Assembly: GCF_000720175.1 (NCBI RefSeq)
Contig: NZ_JOIX01000057.1
Span: 22,455-86,454, forward strand
Reading direction: 5' to 3'
Source: Streptomyces sp. NRRL S-337
Lineage (GTDB): Bacteria; Actinomycetota; Actinomycetes; Streptomycetales; Streptomycetaceae
Length of the DNA stretch: 64,000 bases
A program made the position numbers and the translations under genes. Below the pieces are notes generated by a model. That model was not told the origin of the DNA, did not search any database, and worked only from the letters and a program-made list of their open reading frames with translations. Below, one piece after another: positions 43,152-52,578 of this stretch (position 1 is the stretch's first letter; every line of letters starts with the position of its first letter).

Positions 43152-43940
43152 TCAGGGGGAAGGTTCGATTCCCCACGTGGCGGCTCGGGCGGCGGCGGCC
43201 GCGCGGTTGGGGAGGTCGAGCTTGGTGAGGATGTGCTCGATGTGGGTGGCGACGGTGCGCGGGGTGATGTAGAGGCGTTCGGCGATCTCGCGGTTGGTGC
43301 GACCGGTGGTCAGTTCGGCCAGTACCTGGAGTTCCCGTGGTGAGAGGCCGCCCGGCCGCCGCGGGTCCATGCGCTGCGGATCGGTGGCGGCGTGGTCCGT
43401 GGCGGCCTCCTGGGGTCGCGGGGTGGTGCGCGGGGCGACGGCAGCGGCGAGGGACTCGGTGAGGAGGGTGACCACGGCGCGTGCCGGGTCGGGTGTGCGC
43501 CGCGGTCGGCGGGTGCTGACGTTCAGCATGCCGACGTACCGGCCGTCGGCGTCGAACAGGCACTGGGCCACCCCGTCCTGGATGCCGAGGGGGGACAGCA
43601 CCTCCAGAAAGCCCGGTGAGGCTGCCAGGAGGTGCCTGGGAACCTCCCTGAGCCAGAGACCGCCTCGGGCCGGGCTGTGGAGGACCGGGAAGACCGGGTC
43701 GTGGTGGAGGCGGGTCTCGATATAGGTGGTGGCGTCGTCCGGGTAGCTTCCGGCCAGGGTGGTGTGGCGCCGGCGCAGCGGGTCCCACCGGGTCAGGGAG
43801 GCATGGTCGTAGGCCATGACCTCCGACAGCGCCGCCAGGACCGCGTCGAGGCCGGCCGTGCCGCTCGTGGCGCTTCTGGCGGCCTGGCGGACGTGCACGG
43901 CCGCGTCCAGGATGTCTGCCGTGCTCCGGTTGGCTGCCAT
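43152..43940 (-). CDS. LuxR-family regulator with GAF-like sensor
   Basis: A 262-residue protein. An N-terminal GAF-like domain (about 1-160, with DHASLTRWDPLRRRHTTLAG) is joined by a Pro/Thr-rich linker to a LuxR HTH (LSPRELQVLAELTTGRTNREIAERLYITPRTVATHI). It converges on the adenylation gene across about 110 bp and probably senses a small molecule. It is the only regulator next to the rightward arm, so control of the chloropyrrole genes is plausible. Confidence 0.85.
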   Translation of the reverse strand: MAANRSTADILDAAVHVRQAARSATSGTAGLDAVLAALSEVMAYDHASLTRWDPLRRRHTTLAGSYPDDATTYIETRLHHDPVFPVLHSPARGGLWLREVPRHLLAASPGFLEVLSPLGIQDGVAQCLFDADGRYVGMLNVSTRRPRRTPDPARAVVTLLTESLAAAVAPRTTPRPQEAATDHAATDPQRMDPRRPGGLSPRELQVLAELTTGRTNREIAERLYITPRTVATHIEHILTKLDLPNRAAAAARAATWGIEPSP

Positions 43941-43971
43941 CCCCCAAGGATGATCATGTGCAGGGGGTAGG

Positions 43972-45672
43972 TCAATCGCGGAGGGTGTCGTGCACGACCT
44001 GCCCGTCCATGACGGTCAGGACGACGGGCATCTCCGGGATGTCGTGGGGGTCGGCGGCGAGCAGATCCCCGTCGAGCACACAGAGGTCGGCGACCTTGCC
44101 GGGCTCCAGGGAGCCCTTCCAGTCGTCGGCGAAGTCCTGCCAGGCCGCGTCGATGGTGTACGTGCGGACCGCTTCGGCCAAGCCGATGCGCTGTTCGGGG
44201 CCGCTGACCCGGCCGGTGGCCTTCGACTCGCGGAGCATCATGGTGGCGATGCCCTGGCGCCAGTCCGGGTGGGTGACGGGGGCGTCGGATCCGCTGGCGA
44301 CCCGCACGCCGGCGTCGAGGGCATCGCGGTAGGGCCATGCGTACGCGGCACGTTGGGCGCCGACGAAGTCCTCCTCCATGTCGGCGACGGTCCATTTGAT
44401 GGTGGGGTTCATGTTGACGCCGAAGCCATGTGCGGCCAGCACCTTCATGCTGTGCGGGGTGAGGAAGTCGCCGTGGATGAGGTAGTGGCGGGCGTCGGGA
44501 CGCGGGTGTGCGGCCATGGCCGCGGCGAAGGCGTCCGCCACGGTGTCGATGGCCCGGTCGCCGGTGACGTGCACGCCGATTTGGTGCCCGGCGGCGTGGG
44601 CATGCCGGATCATGGCGTCGATCTCGGTGATCCGCTCGGTGTCGGTCCCGCCGCCGACGCACAGGCAACCGCTGCCGCCGCCGACGTACGGCTCGTGCAT
44701 CCAGGCCGTCTTGTTGGGGACGATGCCGTCGGCGAATATTTTGACGCCGTGGATCGCCAGGCGGCGCGGATCGGCGGTGGTCCTTCCGAGGGCGTTGAGC
44801 GTACGGGCGAACTCCTCAGCGGTACTCGTCATGCCGGTGGGCAGGAGCAGGACGCCGACGCGGGCGGTCAGTTCGCCGTCGGCCAGGAGTTGGTGGTAGA
44901 CGTCGAGGGTCTGCCGGCCGAGGGCGCCCCGCATGATGCCGTCGCCGCCGGGGCCGAGTCCGGGCTCGGTGTAGCTGGTCACGCCGAGCCGGGCGAGGGT
45001 GGCGAGGGTCGACCGGATGGCGTCGGTCCGCTCCTGCCGGCCGAGCGGCGGCAGGACATTCTGGACGAGGGCCTGGGCCCCCTCGTGCAGCAGCCCGGTC
45101 GGCTCCCCGGCGCCGTCCGTGACGATGGCCCCGCCGGGTGGTGCGACGGTGTACCGGTCGATGCCGATGAGCTCCAGCGCCTTGGAGTTGACCCACGTGG
45201 CGTGGCCGGAGAAGGAGTACAGGACGACCGGGTGGTCCCGGCTCACGGTGTCGAGGTCGTGCCGCGAGGGCTGCCGGGAGGGATCGGTGACGCATTCGTC
45301 GAGGTAACCGGTGTCCCAGCCGTGGCCGGTGATCCACTGCCCGTCCGGGGCCCGCCCGACGGCCTGCCGTACCGCCGCGGCCACGTCCGCGAGGGAGGAG
45401 ACGGCGGGGTGACCGAGGTCGAGGGAGAGCGGCGGGCTGGCCATCCCGAAGGCGCATCCGTGGAGATGGGAATCGTTGATGCCGGGAAGCAGCGTCGCCC
45501 CGCGCAGGTCGATGACGCGGGTTCCCGGGCCGACGAGCGGCGCGATGTCGTCCCGACTTCCCACGGCACTGATGAGGCCTCCGGTCACCGCCAGGGCCGA
45601 GGCGACGGTGAACCGCGCATCCACCGTGACCACCCGCCCGCCGAGAAATATCAGGTCCGCGTACGTGTCCAC
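43972..45672 (-). CDS. YtcJ-like amidohydrolase
   Basis: A 566-residue metal-dependent hydrolase. The HxH motif is GINDSHLHG near residue 65, then GHGWDTGYLDE, VKIFADGIVPNKTAW, GVHVTGDRAID (His) and SGSDAPVTHPD (Asp) follow. This is the order of the N-substituted formamide deformylase (NfdA/YtcJ) family. The substrate is an amide or cyclic amide, not further resolved. The GTG at 45672 was chosen, with AAGGAG upstream. Confidence 0.85.
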   Translation of the reverse strand: MDTYADLIFLGGRVVTVDARFTVASALAVTGGLISAVGSRDDIAPLVGPGTRVIDLRGATLLPGINDSHLHGCAFGMASPPLSLDLGHPAVSSLADVAAAVRQAVGRAPDGQWITGHGWDTGYLDECVTDPSRQPSRHDLDTVSRDHPVVLYSFSGHATWVNSKALELIGIDRYTVAPPGGAIVTDGAGEPTGLLHEGAQALVQNVLPPLGRQERTDAIRSTLATLARLGVTSYTEPGLGPGGDGIMRGALGRQTLDVYHQLLADGELTARVGVLLLPTGMTSTAEEFARTLNALGRTTADPRRLAIHGVKIFADGIVPNKTAWMHEPYVGGGSGCLCVGGGTDTERITEIDAMIRHAHAAGHQIGVHVTGDRAIDTVADAFAAAMAAHPRPDARHYLIHGDFLTPHSMKVLAAHGFGVNMNPTIKWTVADMEEDFVGAQRAAYAWPYRDALDAGVRVASGSDAPVTHPDWRQGIATMMLRESKATGRVSGPEQRIGLAEAVRTYTIDAAWQDFADDWKGSLEPGKVADLCVLDGDLLAADPHDIPEMPVVLTVMDGQVVHDTLRD

Positions 45673-45762
45673 AGAAGGAGTCCTTTCGAAAGGCGGCGGG
45701 TGCACGACAGCCACCCGCGAACGATCTTTCGAGGACTATGGCCGGGCACCCGCCCACCGCAC

Positions 45763-45780
45763 ATCGGTCATCTCACCGAT
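45763..45780. promoter_or_regulatory. Short palindrome between amidohydrolase and GNAT genes
   Basis: ATCGGT-CATCTC-ACCGAT is a perfect 6-bp inverted repeat about 90 bp upstream of the amidohydrolase start, on the side where its promoter should lie. Confidence 0.4.
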
Positions 45781-45911
45781 GGCGCTACGAGCTCTTGCAG
45801 TGGTTGTGTTTCTGCGGCGTGGCCTCCGCCAACCACCGTGGTGCCCCTGGTCCGTGCGGGCGCCCGGTTCGAGAACGGCGTCCTGGTCGAGCGTTCTGAG
45901 AGGATCACCGC

Positions 45912-46448
45912 ATGACCGGCCAACGCCCCGCCGCCCCCGAATCCCCCGGGCCCTTCGCCGAACCGGTGCGGCTCGACCTGTCCGATCCCGACACCCTGCG
46001 TCATCTGTGGGACCTTCAGCGGGCGGCCTACGCGGTCGAAGCCCGGCTCATCGGCTTCGACGGCATCCCGCCCCTGCACGAGTCCCTGGAGCAGTTGCGC
46101 GCATGTGACGAGTCCTTCCTCGGGGTTCGCGAGGGGGCGGGACTTGTCGGAGCGGTCGCATGGACCCGCTTGCCGAACGGTGCTCTGGAGATCTGCCGCC
46201 TCGTGGTCCATCCCGTCGCGCATCGCCGCGGCGTCGCAACGGCCCTGCTCGACGCTCTGGACTCGATCGAGCCGGCGGAACTGACCGTCGTCTCCACCGG
46301 AACCGCCAACCTGCCCGCGGTCGCGCTCTATCTTCGGCGCGGATTCATACCTGTCGGCGAGCGCCAGATCGCGCTCGGCGTCACGGTCACGCTGCTGGAA
46401 CGCGAGAACGCATCAGCATCCCACGAGACCGCGGCGGTCAGAACTTGA
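45912..46448 (+). CDS. GNAT-family N-acetyltransferase
   Basis: A 178-residue acetyltransferase. The acetyl-CoA pyrophosphate loop is HPVAHRRGVATALLDAL, and the C-terminal NLPAVALYLRRGFIPVGERQ is typical of GNAT. The ATG overlaps the end of a short upstream frame (VVPLVRAGARFENGVLVERSERITA-type sequence ending in TGA at the ATGA). That frame may be the tail of a lost gene. Its last 11 bases overlap the convergent gene at 46438. Confidence 0.82.
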   Translation: MTGQRPAAPESPGPFAEPVRLDLSDPDTLRHLWDLQRAAYAVEARLIGFDGIPPLHESLEQLRACDESFLGVREGAGLVGAVAWTRLPNGALEICRLVVHPVAHRRGVATALLDALDSIEPAELTVVSTGTANLPAVALYLRRGFIPVGERQIALGVTVTLLERENASASHETAAVRT

Positions 46449-47010
46449 CCGTCGACACCGTGTACACCACGGGGTGTCCCGGCTCGTCGTAGCTGACCAT
46501 GATGCGCTGCGACGGATGCGGGCCGCGGCTGGTGGTCGTGGTGCCCGCCCAGGGCCAGTCGACGCTGAAGTCCCAGCCGACCTTCGCCGCCTGGTCCGGC
46601 GGGATGGTCCTGTGGTCCTTCTTGAGCGCGGCGGTGCTGGTGCCGACGGCCGCGAGGTAGTGCTCCAGGCCCCACTCGTTGGTCCGGAACTGGACGAACA
46701 GCGAGCTGGTTTCCCAGGAGTTGGTCTCGTAGTAGTAGACCGGGGTCGAGCCGATCGGTACCGGGACGTTGTAGATCCGCTGCTGGACCTTGGAGGGGAA
46801 GGCGTTGGTCAGGCCGGTGGCGGCGGCCTCGGCCTCCTTGCCCTCGCCGCTGTCGCGGCTCTGCTCGGCGGAGATGACGATGTAGCCGGCCGGGATCGCA
46901 ATCAGCAGGAAGACGATCAGCGCCGTCAGCACGGGGCGGCGGCGCTTGGCCCGGGGCGGCAGGGCGGTGTGGTGGTCGTCGCGCATGGTGGGGGCTTCGG
47001 TTTCGGTCAT
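46438..47010 (-). CDS. Small single-pass membrane protein, unknown function
   Basis: A 190-residue protein. A short cytoplasmic N-terminus with KRRRP is followed by one helix (about 24-46) and an extracellular domain ending RIMVSYDEPGHPVVYTVSTVKF-like. It is translationally coupled to the ROK kinase gene (ATGA at 47007-47010). Frameshifted 3' remnants of a relative occur in both copies of the 383-bp duplication, so this family was once also adjacent to the pcaD-pcaC gene. Confidence 0.75.
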   Translation of the reverse strand: MTETEAPTMRDDHHTALPPRAKRRRPVLTALIVFLLIAIPAGYIVISAEQSRDSGEGKEAEAAATGLTNAFPSKVQQRIYNVPVPIGSTPVYYYETNSWETSSLFVQFRTNEWGLEHYLAAVGTSTAALKKDHRTIPPDQAAKVGWDFSVDWPWAGTTTTSRGPHPSQRIMVSYDEPGHPVVYTVSTVKF

Positions 47011-48128
47011 CGGCGGCCGGCCCGTTCATAGCGCTCGTAGCGCTCGACCCGGCGGCGGTTGGCACGGCGGAAGCGGCGGGCGATCAGGCGGGCGAGGTCC
47101 GCGGCGCCCACCATGCCCGCCTCGGGGCCCAACTGGGCCTTGGCGATGGTGGCTTCGGGGCGGTAGCCGCGGCCGGTGAGGTGGCGCCGGAAGGCGTCCC
47201 GGGCCGGGGCGATCAGCAGGTCGTCGGCGGCGCTGACGCCGCCGCCGATGACGAAGCAGGACGGGTCGAGGGCGGCGGCGAGGTTGGCGATGCCGACGCC
47301 GAGCCACTGGCCGATGTCCTGGAGGAGCTCGACGCACATCGCATCGCCCTCACGGGCGAGCTCGGTGATCAGCGGCCCGGTGATGTCGCCGATCCGGCCG
47401 CCGACCCGCTCGATGATGTTGTACGCGACCGGGGAGTCGGCCGCGGCCAGCTCGCGGGCCTCGCGGACCAGGGCGTTGCCGGAGCTGTACTGCTCCCAGC
47501 AGCCGCGGTTGCCGCACGGGCAGCGGTGGCCGCCGGGCACGACCTGCATATGACCGAATTCACCCGCGACCCCGTATTTGCCGCGCTTGACGGCGCCGTC
47601 CTCCAGGATCGCGCCGCCGATACCGGTGCCCAGCGTGATCATGACGAGGTGGTCCTCGCCGCGGCCGGCGCCGAACCGCCATTCCGCCCAGGCGGCGGTG
47701 TTGGCGTCGTTGTCGACCATCACGGGGACCGCCAGGCGGCCCGCGAGGCGGTCGCGCAGCGGTTCGTTGCGCCAGTTCAGGTGCGGGGCGAAGAGGACCT
47801 TGGAGCGGTCCGCGTCGACCCAGCCGGCCGCCCCGATGCCGACCGCGTGCACGTCGTGCCGGTCGGAGAGGTCGAGCACCAGCTCGGTGATGGTGTCCTC
47901 GACGACCTTGGGGCTCTTGGACTTGTCCGGGGTCTCGGTACGGACCTTCTCCAGGATGGTGCCGTCCGCGTCGACCACGCCCGCCATGACCTTGGTGCCG
48001 CCGATGTCGATACCCACCGTGGGCACGCGCGGGGCGGTCAGGTGGGAGCGCCGCTCACGGGTGCCGACCGTGCGCAGCACGGTGGCCCTGGCCGATCCCC
48101 GGTGCACCCGGTCCCGGTACATGCTCAT
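47007..48128 (-). CDS. ROK-family glucokinase
   Basis: A 373-residue sugar kinase: GIDIGGTKVMAGVV phosphate loop after about 38 residues, then DNDANTAAWAEW (catalytic Asp), TLGTGIGGAI, GEFGHMQV, and the ROK zinc motif CPCGNRGCWEQY. It phosphorylates glucose or a related hexose in the cytoplasm. The basic N-terminal extension is not part of the kinase. It lies on the same strand as the sugar ABC operon but is separated from it by a terminator hairpin. Confidence 0.88.
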   Translation of the reverse strand: MSMYRDRVHRGSARATVLRTVGTRERRSHLTAPRVPTVGIDIGGTKVMAGVVDADGTILEKVRTETPDKSKSPKVVEDTITELVLDLSDRHDVHAVGIGAAGWVDADRSKVLFAPHLNWRNEPLRDRLAGRLAVPVMVDNDANTAAWAEWRFGAGRGEDHLVMITLGTGIGGAILEDGAVKRGKYGVAGEFGHMQVVPGGHRCPCGNRGCWEQYSSGNALVREARELAAADSPVAYNIIERVGGRIGDITGPLITELAREGDAMCVELLQDIGQWLGVGIANLAAALDPSCFVIGGGVSAADDLLIAPARDAFRRHLTGRGYRPEATIAKAQLGPEAGMVGAADLARLIARRFRRANRRRVERYERYERAGRR

Positions 48129-48312
48129 CGACCCACCTCTTCGCCGTTGCTCCCCCGGTGCCGGACGGGCGTGGGTGGTTCCCCCATGCGGTGGCTGCGT
48201 GCTCGCAAGAGTCGTCTCGTCCCTAGGGGGTCTCGGGAGGCCGGGGCCTCGGCGTGCGGGTCAGGTGCGATTGTGCATCACCGGCGGCGTCCGGCGCACC
48301 GCGACCGGCAGC

Positions 48313-48353
48313 GCCGCGCCCCGCGCGGCCGGGCGGCCGGTGCGGGGCGCGGC
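48313..48353. terminator. 12-bp GC hairpin ending the sugar ABC operon
   Basis: GCCGCGCCCCGC (48313-48324) and GCGGGGCGCGGC (48342-48353) are perfectly inverted with a 17-base loop, just after the ATPase stop at 48369 in the minus direction. Confidence 0.8.
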
Positions 48354-48368
48354 ACCCTGCTGACCTGC

Positions 48369-49178
48369 TCAGTCGGGCCGGTGGCCGCCGGGGAAATCCG
48401 GGGTGGCGGTGCGGGCCAGCTCGTGACTGAGTTGTTCCAGTTCGCTGCCGCCCGCCATTTGACGGGTCAGCTCCTCCAGGGCGATCTCCTGCTTGGTGTG
48501 GCTGCCGGCCATCGTGCCGCGCTTGAGGAGGACGAAGCGGTCGCCGACGAGGTAGGCGTGGTGCGGGTTGTGCGTGATCAACACCACGCCGAGGCCGGCG
48601 TCCCGGGCGGCCGCGACGTACTTGAGGACGACGCCGGACTGCTTGACGCCGAGTGCCGCCGTCGGCTCGTCCAGGACCAGGACCTTGGCGCCGAAGTAGA
48701 CGGCACGGGCGATGGCCACGCACTGCCGTTCGCCGCCCGAGAGGGTGCCGATGGGCTGGTCGACGTCACGCAGGTCGATGCCCATCCGAAGCAGCTCGCT
48801 GCGGGTGGTCTCGCGCATCGTGCGGACGTCGAGGCGCTTGAAGGGGCCCACGCCGGTGGTCGGCTCGGAGCCGAGGAAGAAGTTGCGCCAGACCGGCATG
48901 AGGGGGACGACGGCGAGGTCCTGGTAGACGGTGGCGATGCCGCGGTCGAGGGCCTCGCGCGGGGAGGCCAGGCTGGTCTCCTCGCCCTCGATGGTGAAGG
49001 TGCCGCGGTCGTGCCGGTGCAGTCCGGCGATGATCTTGATGAGGGTGGACTTGCCGGCGCCGTTGTCGCCGAGCACGCAGGTGATCTCCCCCGCGTGCAC
49101 CTCCAGGGACACGCCCTCCAGTGCCCGGACGTTGCCGTAGTACTTGCTGACGTCGGTCAGCTCGACCAGCGCTGTCAT
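48369..49178 (-). CDS. Sugar ABC transporter ATP-binding protein
   Basis: A 269-residue single-cassette ABC ATPase with Walker [12 protein letters not shown]-loop [19 protein letters not shown], signature LSGGERQ, Walker [11 protein letters not shown] and switch His in LITHNPHH. The [19 protein letters not shown] type belongs to ribose/xylose-family uptake systems that have one cassette rather than two. It is coupled to the permease gene by ATGA overlap. Confidence 0.9.
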   Translation of the reverse strand: MTALVELTDVSKYYGNVRALEGVSLEVHAGEITCVLGDNGAGKSTLIKIIAGLHRHDRGTFTIEGEETSLASPREALDRGIATVYQDLAVVPLMPVWRNFFLGSEPTTGVGPFKRLDVRTMRETTRSELLRMGIDLRDVDQPIGTLSGGERQCVAIARAVYFGAKVLVLDEPTAALGVKQSGVVLKYVAAARDAGLGVVLITHNPHHAYLVGDRFVLLKRGTMAGSHTKQEIALEELTRQMAGGSELEQLSHELARTATPDFPGGHRPD

Positions 49179-50218
49179 GCCTTGTCCTCCGCCCGCTTGC
49201 GGACCCATGCGTTCAGGAGTGTGGCGAGCAGCAGCATCGCGCCGAGGAAGAACTTGTACCAGTCCGGATTCCACTGCGCGTAGACGATGCCCTTGCTGGC
49301 CATGCCGAAGATGAAGGCGCCGACGGCGGCGCCGATCGCCGAGCCGAAGCCGCCGGTCATCAGGCAGCCGCCGACCGCCGCGGCGATGATGTAGAGGAAT
49401 TCGTTGCCGACGCCGTCGCCGGACTGGATCGCGTCGTAGGAGAACAGCAGGTGCTGGCCGGAGATCCAGGCGGCGAAGGCGACGCCCATGTACAGGCCGA
49501 TCTTGGTCTTGGTGACCGGGACGCCGACCGCCCGCGCGGCGTCGGCGTTGCCGCCCACCGCGAAGATCCAGTTGCCGACACGGGTGCGCAGCAGCACCCA
49601 GGTGGCCACGGCGACCAGCGCGATCCACCACACGATGGTGACCTGGATGTCGACGCTGCCGACGGTCAGGTGCGACGCGAAGAGGGTACGGGCCGATGCG
49701 AAGCCCTCCATGTCGGAGATGGACTTCGTCGAGACGGTGCCGCTGATCAGCTTGGTGAAGCCGAGGTTGAGGCCGGTCAGCATGAAGAAGGTGCCGAGCG
49801 TGATGATGAAGCTGGGCAGTTTGGTGCGGGTCAGCAGGAATCCGTTGAACGCCCCGATGGCGAGGGTGACCAGCAGGGACACCCCGACGCCGACCCAGGT
49901 GTTGGCGGTCATCTGGTAGCTGAACATCGACGAGATCAGCGCCGAGCTGACGACCATGACGCCGGCCGAGAGGTCGAATTCCCCGCCGATCATCAGCAGC
50001 GCCACCGGTACGGCCATGATCCCGATGGTCGAGGAGGCGTAGAGCACGGTGGAGAGGCTGGACGCCCGCAGGAAGGGCTCGGCGACGATCGAGAAGAAGA
50101 CGAAGACCGCGGCGGCGCCGACGACGGAGCCCAGTTCGGGGCGGCCCATCAGCCGGCGGGCCAGGGAGCGGTGCAGCAGCCGTTCGTCCTGGACGGGTGC
50201 CTTGAGGGTGACGGTCAT
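49175..50218 (-). CDS. Sugar ABC transporter permease (RbsC-type)
   Basis: A 347-residue protein with 8-10 hydrophobic segments and the family signature GEFDLSAG, then [38 protein letters not shown] and [19 protein letters not shown]. It forms the pore for a sugar captured by the two binding lipoproteins. Its ATG overlaps the binding-protein stop by four bases. Confidence 0.9.
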   Translation of the reverse strand: MTVTLKAPVQDERLLHRSLARRLMGRPELGSVVGAAAVFVFFSIVAEPFLRASSLSTVLYASSTIGIMAVPVALLMIGGEFDLSAGVMVVSSALISSMFSYQMTANTWVGVGVSLLVTLAIGAFNGFLLTRTKLPSFIITLGTFFMLTGLNLGFTKLISGTVSTKSISDMEGFASARTLFASHLTVGSVDIQVTIVWWIALVAVATWVLLRTRVGNWIFAVGGNADAARAVGVPVTKTKIGLYMGVAFAAWISGQHLLFSYDAIQSGDGVGNEFLYIIAAAVGGCLMTGGFGSAIGAAVGAFIFGMASKGIVYAQWNPDWYKFFLGAMLLLATLLNAWVRKRAEDKA

Positions 50219-51228
50219 CGGGTACCCCGCTTCGTGTACTCCTGCAGGGCGCCGGCGTCCTTCTTGGTGATCACCTGGGGCCCGGTGAGCACCGGCTTCC
50301 CGCCGCCGAGGGTGTCGGAGTTGTACTTGTACAGCCAGAGCAGGTCGACCGCCTCGTAGCCCTGGAGGTAGGGCTGCTGGTCGACGGCGAAGCCGAGGGT
50401 GTTGTCCTTGAGGCCGGCCGCGACCTGGGCGTTGAGGTCGAAGGTGTCGATCTCGGCCTTGCTGCCGGCCTGTTCCCTGGCCTTGACGGCGGTGGGCGCG
50501 AAGGGCGCGCCGAGGGTGACCACGGCGTCGATGGACGGGTCGGCCTGGAGCTTGGACTCGATGGAGGACTGCACATCGGGCATGTTGGTGCCCTCGACGT
50601 AGAGCTTCTCCAGCTTGCCCTTGAACGTCTTGGCGGCGCCCTCGCAGCGCTGTTCGTGGCCGACGTTGCCCTGTTCGTGCAGGACGCACAGGGCCTTCTT
50701 GCGGCCGCGCCGGTTCAGCTCGTCACCGACCGCCTCGCCGGCCACCGTCTCGTCCTGCCCGATGTGGGTGAGCGCGCCGAACGCCTTGGACTCCTCGGCG
50801 CCGGAGTTGACGGTGATCACCGGTATGCCGGCCTTCTCGGCCTTTTCGACGACGTCCTTCATGGCGTTGGGCTTGGCGAGGGAGACGATCAGCCCGTCGA
50901 CCTTCTGGTCGATGTAGGACTGCACCAGCTGGCTCTGCCGCTGGGCCTCCTCGTCGTGCCCGTAGACAAACTTGATGTTGTCCTTGAGGGCGGCCTGCTG
51001 GGCGCCGTTCTGCACGATGTCCCAGAAGGTGTCGCCGTCTCCCGAGTGGGTGACCATCGCAAACGTCCACCTGGGGGTGTTCACCGCGGCCTTGCCGCCG
51101 GCGGCCTTGGCGGCGCGCGCTTCCTCGGCGCGCTTGCCGCCGGTGCTGCTGCATCCCGCCAGGGAGGCGCCGAGCACCGCCGCCAGCACGGCGCTCACGA
51201 CGCGTCCCCTTCTTCGAACCCTTGCCAC
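50215..51228 (-). CDS. Sugar ABC substrate-binding lipoprotein 1
   Basis: A 337-residue RbsB-type lipoprotein. GTG start ([11 protein letters not shown]), lipobox LAGC, mature [20 protein letters not shown], and [15 protein letters not shown]. It is about as long as and strongly similar to the product of the gene just upstream (51414-52409), including [32 protein letters not shown] and [10 protein letters not shown]. The two are tandem duplicates. Confidence 0.88.
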   Translation of the reverse strand: MARVRRRGRVVSAVLAAVLGASLAGCSSTGGKRAEEARAAKAAGGKAAVNTPRWTFAMVTHSGDGDTFWDIVQNGAQQAALKDNIKFVYGHDEEAQRQSQLVQSYIDQKVDGLIVSLAKPNAMKDVVEKAEKAGIPVITVNSGAEESKAFGALTHIGQDETVAGEAVGDELNRRGRKKALCVLHEQGNVGHEQRCEGAAKTFKGKLEKLYVEGTNMPDVQSSIESKLQADPSIDAVVTLGAPFAPTAVKAREQAGSKAEIDTFDLNAQVAAGLKDNTLGFAVDQQPYLQGYEAVDLLWLYKYNSDTLGGGKPVLTGPQVITKKDAGALQEYTKRGTR

Positions 51229-51413
51229 GAGGACTCGCCCTTCCCGCTGATCTCGCCGTGTCGGCTGCGTCGGTCGTATTCGCTGTGTGGGCCGCCCGGT
51301 CCGGGCGGGTGCGGTGCCGCACTCCGGCGCCGGCCGGCCGGGGCCAACCGGCCAAGTATCCGTGACCGGTGATCTGTCCCGGTTCATGGGGTCGTCCCGT
51401 CTTCCCTCTGCTC

Positions 51414-52409
51414 TCACCTGGTGCCTCGCCCGGTGTACTCGGTCAGCTGGGGTACGTCCTTCTGGGTCACCAGTGCGGGCCCGGTGAGCACCGGCTTCCC
51501 GCCGCCGAGGACGTCCGCGTTGGTCTTGTGCAGCCAGAGCAGGTCGACCGCCTCGTAGCCCTGCAGGTAGGGCTGCTGGTCGACGGCGAAGGTGACATCC
51601 TTGGCCTTGAGCAGCTTGACCACGGCGCCGTTCAGGTCGAAGGTCGCGATCTGCGCGTGGCTGCCGGCGTCGCGCTTGGCCTTGACCGAGAGCGCGGCGA
51701 TCGGTGCACCGAGCGTGACGATCGAGTCGAGCGATGTGTCGGACTGCAGCTTGGCCTCGATCGAGGACTGGGCGGCCGGGGCGTTGGTGCCGTCGACGTT
51801 GAGGTTCTCGACGGTCCCGTGGAAGCCCTTGCGGACGCCCGCACAGCGGTCCTCCAGCGACACGTTGCCCTGCTCGTGGAGGACGCAGAGGACCTTCTTC
51901 GCCCCCCGGTGGTTCAGCTCCTCGCCGACCGCGCGGCCGGCCACCGACTCGTCCTGCCCGATGTGGGTGAGCGCCCCGTACGCCCGGGAGAACTCACCGC
52001 CCGAGTTGATGGTGATCACCGGGATGCCGGCGGCCTCGGCCTTGCGGACGGCCGCCTTGACGGCCTGCGGCTTGGCGAGGGTGACGATCAGCCCGTCGAC
52101 CTTCTGGTCGATGTAGGACTGGATCAGCTCGGCCTGCTGGCCGCCCTCCTTGTCGTGGGCGTAGAGGAACTTCACGTGGTCCTTCGCGGCGGCCTGCTGG
52201 GCGCCGTTCTGGACGATGTCCCAGAAGGTGTCGCCGTCGCCGGCGTGGCTGACCATCCCGATGGTCATGCGGGTGCCGCCGGCCCCCTCGTCCTTGGCGT
52301 CCTGGCCGCCGGTGGCGCTGCACCCGGCGACCAGTGCGACGGTGGTCAGTAAAGCGGCGGCGCTGCGGAGGGTGAGCCGCCGGACGCCGGTCGTACGCAC
52401 GCTGATCAT
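51414..52409 (-). CDS. Sugar ABC substrate-binding lipoprotein 2
   Basis: A 331-residue paralogue of the next gene. A signal sequence with lipobox VAGC is at residues about 27-30, then [17 protein letters not shown] and [17 protein letters not shown]. The first gene after the palindromic operator, it probably shares the permease and ATPase. The pair may differ in affinity or in sugar. 185 bp separates the two genes. Confidence 0.88.
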   Translation of the reverse strand: MISVRTTGVRRLTLRSAAALLTTVALVAGCSATGGQDAKDEGAGGTRMTIGMVSHAGDGDTFWDIVQNGAQQAAAKDHVKFLYAHDKEGGQQAELIQSYIDQKVDGLIVTLAKPQAVKAAVRKAEAAGIPVITINSGGEFSRAYGALTHIGQDESVAGRAVGEELNHRGAKKVLCVLHEQGNVSLEDRCAGVRKGFHGTVENLNVDGTNAPAAQSSIEAKLQSDTSLDSIVTLGAPIAALSVKAKRDAGSHAQIATFDLNGAVVKLLKAKDVTFAVDQQPYLQGYEAVDLLWLHKTNADVLGGGKPVLTGPALVTQKDVPQLTEYTGRGTR

Positions 52410-52491
52410 CGTGGAACCGCCTTTTCTCCACGGCCGCCGGAATGCGGCTGGAGGAGTTGTAACGGCCCGCGCGGAGCCACGTCAATGCTTT

Positions 52492-52507
52492 GTCAGAACA
52501 TTCTGAC
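52492..52507. promoter_or_regulatory. GntR-type operator of the sugar operon
   Basis: GTCAGAA-CA-TTCTGAC is perfectly symmetric, and the symmetry extends outward (GCTTT...AAAGC with one indel). It lies 83 bp upstream of the first binding-protein gene and next to the GntR gene, whose product is the obvious candidate to bind it. Confidence 0.8.
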
Positions 52508-52578
52508 GAAAGCACATGGACGGGCGAACGTCGGCCCTGGGCGGCTCCGGCGGCGCGCCTGCGGACCGCCCGCCGCGC

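Noticed and set aside
45782..45914. Short plus-strand frame ending VERSERITA just before the GNAT gene
   Set aside because: It could be the tail of a lost gene, but there is too little sequence to identify and no upstream part remains.
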